From contig JAJUJA010000007.1 in assembly GCA_029267355.1 (NCBI GenBank), positions 1 through 37,403 of the forward strand: a stretch of DNA of 37,403 nt, in the 5' to 3' direction. Below, in pieces: positions 35,560 through 37,403 of the stretch. Under the pieces are notes generated by a model, which was not told where the DNA came from, did not search any database, and saw nothing but the letters and a program-made list of their open reading frames with translations. A program made the translations under genes and the position numbers. The DNA comes from Elusimicrobiota bacterium. Its GTDB lineage: Bacteria; Elusimicrobiota; Elusimicrobia; Elusimicrobiales; UBA9959. Positions within the stretch are counted from its first letter, which is position 1; each line of letters begins with the position of its first letter.

Positions 35560-37305
35560 ATGGAAAACGAAAAACTTCATAAAATAAGACACAGCTTTTC
35601 TCATGTAATGGCGCAGGCCGTAAAAGAGCTTTTTGGCCCGGTAAAACTGGGCATAGGCCCCGCCACGGAAACAGGTTTTTATTATGATTTTGACTGCCAG
35701 CACCGTTTTGTCCCGGAAGATTTGCCTTTGATAGAAAAGAAAATGAAGCATATAATCGCTCAAGCGCAAAAATTTGAGGCCAGAGAGATAGGCAGAATGG
35801 AGGCCATTGATTATTTCTCGAAACAGGGCGAGACATATAAGGTGGAGCTGATAAAAGATCTGCCTGAAAACGAAAAAATAACCATATACAAGAACGGAAA
35901 TTTTGAGGACCTCTGTAAAGGTCCTCATGTTGAGCATACCGGACAGCTCAAGCATTTTAAGCTTATGTCCATAGCCGGAGCGTACTGGAGAGGCAGCGAA
36001 AAAAATCCTATGCTGCAGAGGATATACGGCACAGCTTTTGAAAGCAAAGAGGAACTTGACGAATACTTGAAAAGGCTTGAGGAAGCCGACAGAAGAGATC
36101 ACAGGAAAGTCGGCCGGCAGCTTGATCTATTCTCGGTAAGCGAAACCGTAGGCCCGGGCCTTATATTATGGCATCCCAAAGGAGCCAGGATAAGGCATGA
36201 AATAGAAAATTACTGGAAGCAGGAGCATTTCAAGGGCGGCTATGACCTGATATATACGCCTCATATAGGAAGAGCCAATCTCTGGCAGACATCCGGGCAT
36301 CTGGATTTTTACAAAGAGTCAATGTATTCGCCTATGGATATAGACCAGATACAGTATTTTGTGAAACCGATGAACTGTCCTTTTCATATACAGATCTATA
36401 AAAGCGCTTCGCGCTCATACAGGGATCTGCCTTTAAGATGGGCTGAACTTGGAACGGTTTACAGATTTGAAAAAGCCGGCGTCCTTCACGGCCTTTTAAG
36501 AGTAAGGGGCTTTACGCAGGATGACGCCCACATAATATGCTCTCCCGAGCAGGTTGAGGAAGAGACGCTCAGAGTGCTGAGATTCAGCCTGAATATATGG
36601 AAAACTTTCGGCTTCTCAGAAATAAAAGCGTATATAGCGACAAGGCCCAATGACGCGGTGGGCGAGCCGGAAAGATGGCAGGAAGCGCAAAAAAGCCTTA
36701 TGAAGGCTGTTGAGAAGGAAGGTCTCGCCTATGAAATAGACGAGGGCGGCGGCGCTTTCTACGGACCGAAGATAGACTTAAAGATAAAAGACGCCATAGG
36801 AAGGGAATGGCAAACCACGACAATACAGTTTGATTTCAATCTGCCCGAACGCTTTGAAATGGAATATACCGGCCAGGACGGAAAAAAACACAGGCCGTAT
36901 ATGATACACAGGGCTTTACTCGGCTCTCTGGAAAGATTTTTCGGCGTTCTGACCGAGCATTATGCCGGTAATTTCCCTCTCTGGCTGGCGCCTGTGCAGG
37001 TGAAAATACTTAATATAACTTCGCAGGAAGAAGATTATGCCATTTCCATCAAGGAAAAGCTTTCTTCGCAGATGATAAAGGCCGAAGTTGACCTATCAAA
37101 TGACACCATAAACGCAAAGATAAGGAACGCCTCGGCTGAAAAAATACCTTATCTCGTTATAGTTGGTAAAAAAGAAAAGGAAAAAGGCACAATCTCGCTG
37201 AGACTTAAAGGCAATAAAAATGTATTTGATGTAAATCCTCAGGATTTTATAGAGTCGCTTAAAAAAGAAATTGAAACAAGAAGCCTTGCGCCGTCTTATC
37301 AATAA
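35560..37305 (+). CDS. thrS: Threonyl-tRNA synthetase lacking the N-terminal TGS domain
   Basis: Starts directly in the editing domain (HKIRHSFSHVMAQAVKELFG); FVKPMNCPFHIQIYKS, RWAELGTVYRFEKAGVLHGLLRVRGFTQDDAHI. ORF track uses TTG at 35530; ATG at 35560 is preferred. Confidence 0.95.
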   Translation: MENEKLHKIRHSFSHVMAQAVKELFGPVKLGIGPATETGFYYDFDCQHRFVPEDLPLIEKKMKHIIAQAQKFEAREIGRMEAIDYFSKQGETYKVELIKDLPENEKITIYKNGNFEDLCKGPHVEHTGQLKHFKLMSIAGAYWRGSEKNPMLQRIYGTAFESKEELDEYLKRLEEADRRDHRKVGRQLDLFSVSETVGPGLILWHPKGARIRHEIENYWKQEHFKGGYDLIYTPHIGRANLWQTSGHLDFYKESMYSPMDIDQIQYFVKPMNCPFHIQIYKSASRSYRDLPLRWAELGTVYRFEKAGVLHGLLRVRGFTQDDAHIICSPEQVEEETLRVLRFSLNIWKTFGFSEIKAYIATRPNDAVGEPERWQEAQKSLMKAVEKEGLAYEIDEGGGAFYGPKIDLKIKDAIGREWQTTTIQFDFNLPERFEMEYTGQDGKKHRPYMIHRALLGSLERFFGVLTEHYAGNFPLWLAPVQVKILNITSQEEDYAISIKEKLSSQMIKAEVDLSNDTINAKIRNASAEKIPYLVIVGKKEKEKGTISLRLKGNKNVFDVNPQDFIESLKKEIETRSLAPSYQ

Positions 37306-37314
37306 GGAGAAAAA

Positions 37315-37403
37315 ATGAAAACCGCAATAACGATTCTGTTCTTATCCTTGCTGTTCATTAACTTGAAGGCAAATTATGTAGAAATAGAAAAAATTTCGCT
37401 GCC
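37315..37403 (+). CDS. Partial exported protein cut by the window end
   Basis: AAGGAG SD, ATG at 37315, signal-peptide-like MKTAITILFLSLLFINLKANYVEIEKISL. Confidence 0.6.
   Translation, partial: MKTAITILFLSLLFINLKANYVEIEKISL

Noticed and set aside
35554-36102. 182-aa minus-strand ORF antisense to thrS
   Set aside because: Shadow ORF; no family motifs.
1-37403. CRISPR arrays, transposons, prophage genes or defence islands
   Set aside because: No direct-repeat arrays, transposase, integrase or phage-type products were recognised; content is housekeeping, metabolic and stress genes.

Overview
The window is a gene-dense bacterial chromosomal segment of about 37.4 kb. Gene content suggests an anaerobic or microaerophilic Gram-negative-type bacterium, possibly an Elusimicrobiota-like lineage; that placement is inference only. 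I found no convincing mobile element, prophage, CRISPR array or rRNA. Main blocks: nth; a GAF-PAS protein and a cell-wall amidase; an outer-membrane beta-barrel/coiled-coil/LysM protein coupled to a degenerate receiver-TM protein; cydAB; an AsmA-like gene, lpd and xth; a full glycine cleavage operon (gcvT-gcvH-gcvPA-gcvPB) with a lipoate ligase/octanoyltransferase-like gene, a stand-alone RAM domain, a receiver, an M50-like membrane protein, an AsmA-like protein, pyrE and a SAM-hydroxide adenosyltransferase; tRNA-Phe(GAA); a second lone receiver; an RlmI-like methyltransferase; an exported agmatine/peptidylarginine-deiminase family protein; a divergent nitrite/nitrosative-stress locus (NapH-like, DUF1858, DUF438-hemerythrin-PAS, nrfA, nrfH, ccsA, resB versus rrf2, hcp); and an oxidative-stress cluster (rubrerythrin, tpx, desulfoferrodoxin, rubredoxin) followed by thrS. 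The observations most worth follow-up are: (1) a repeated -10 box placed 6-8 nt before the ATG with no Shine-Dalgarno, which suggests leaderless transcription; (2) two perfect inverted repeats in the rrf2-hcp/nrf divergent region, one overlapping both predicted -10 boxes; (3) a beta-barrel-LysM protein paired with a pseudo-receiver/TM/sensor-like protein; and (4) overlapping stop codons at all three convergent gene junctions.
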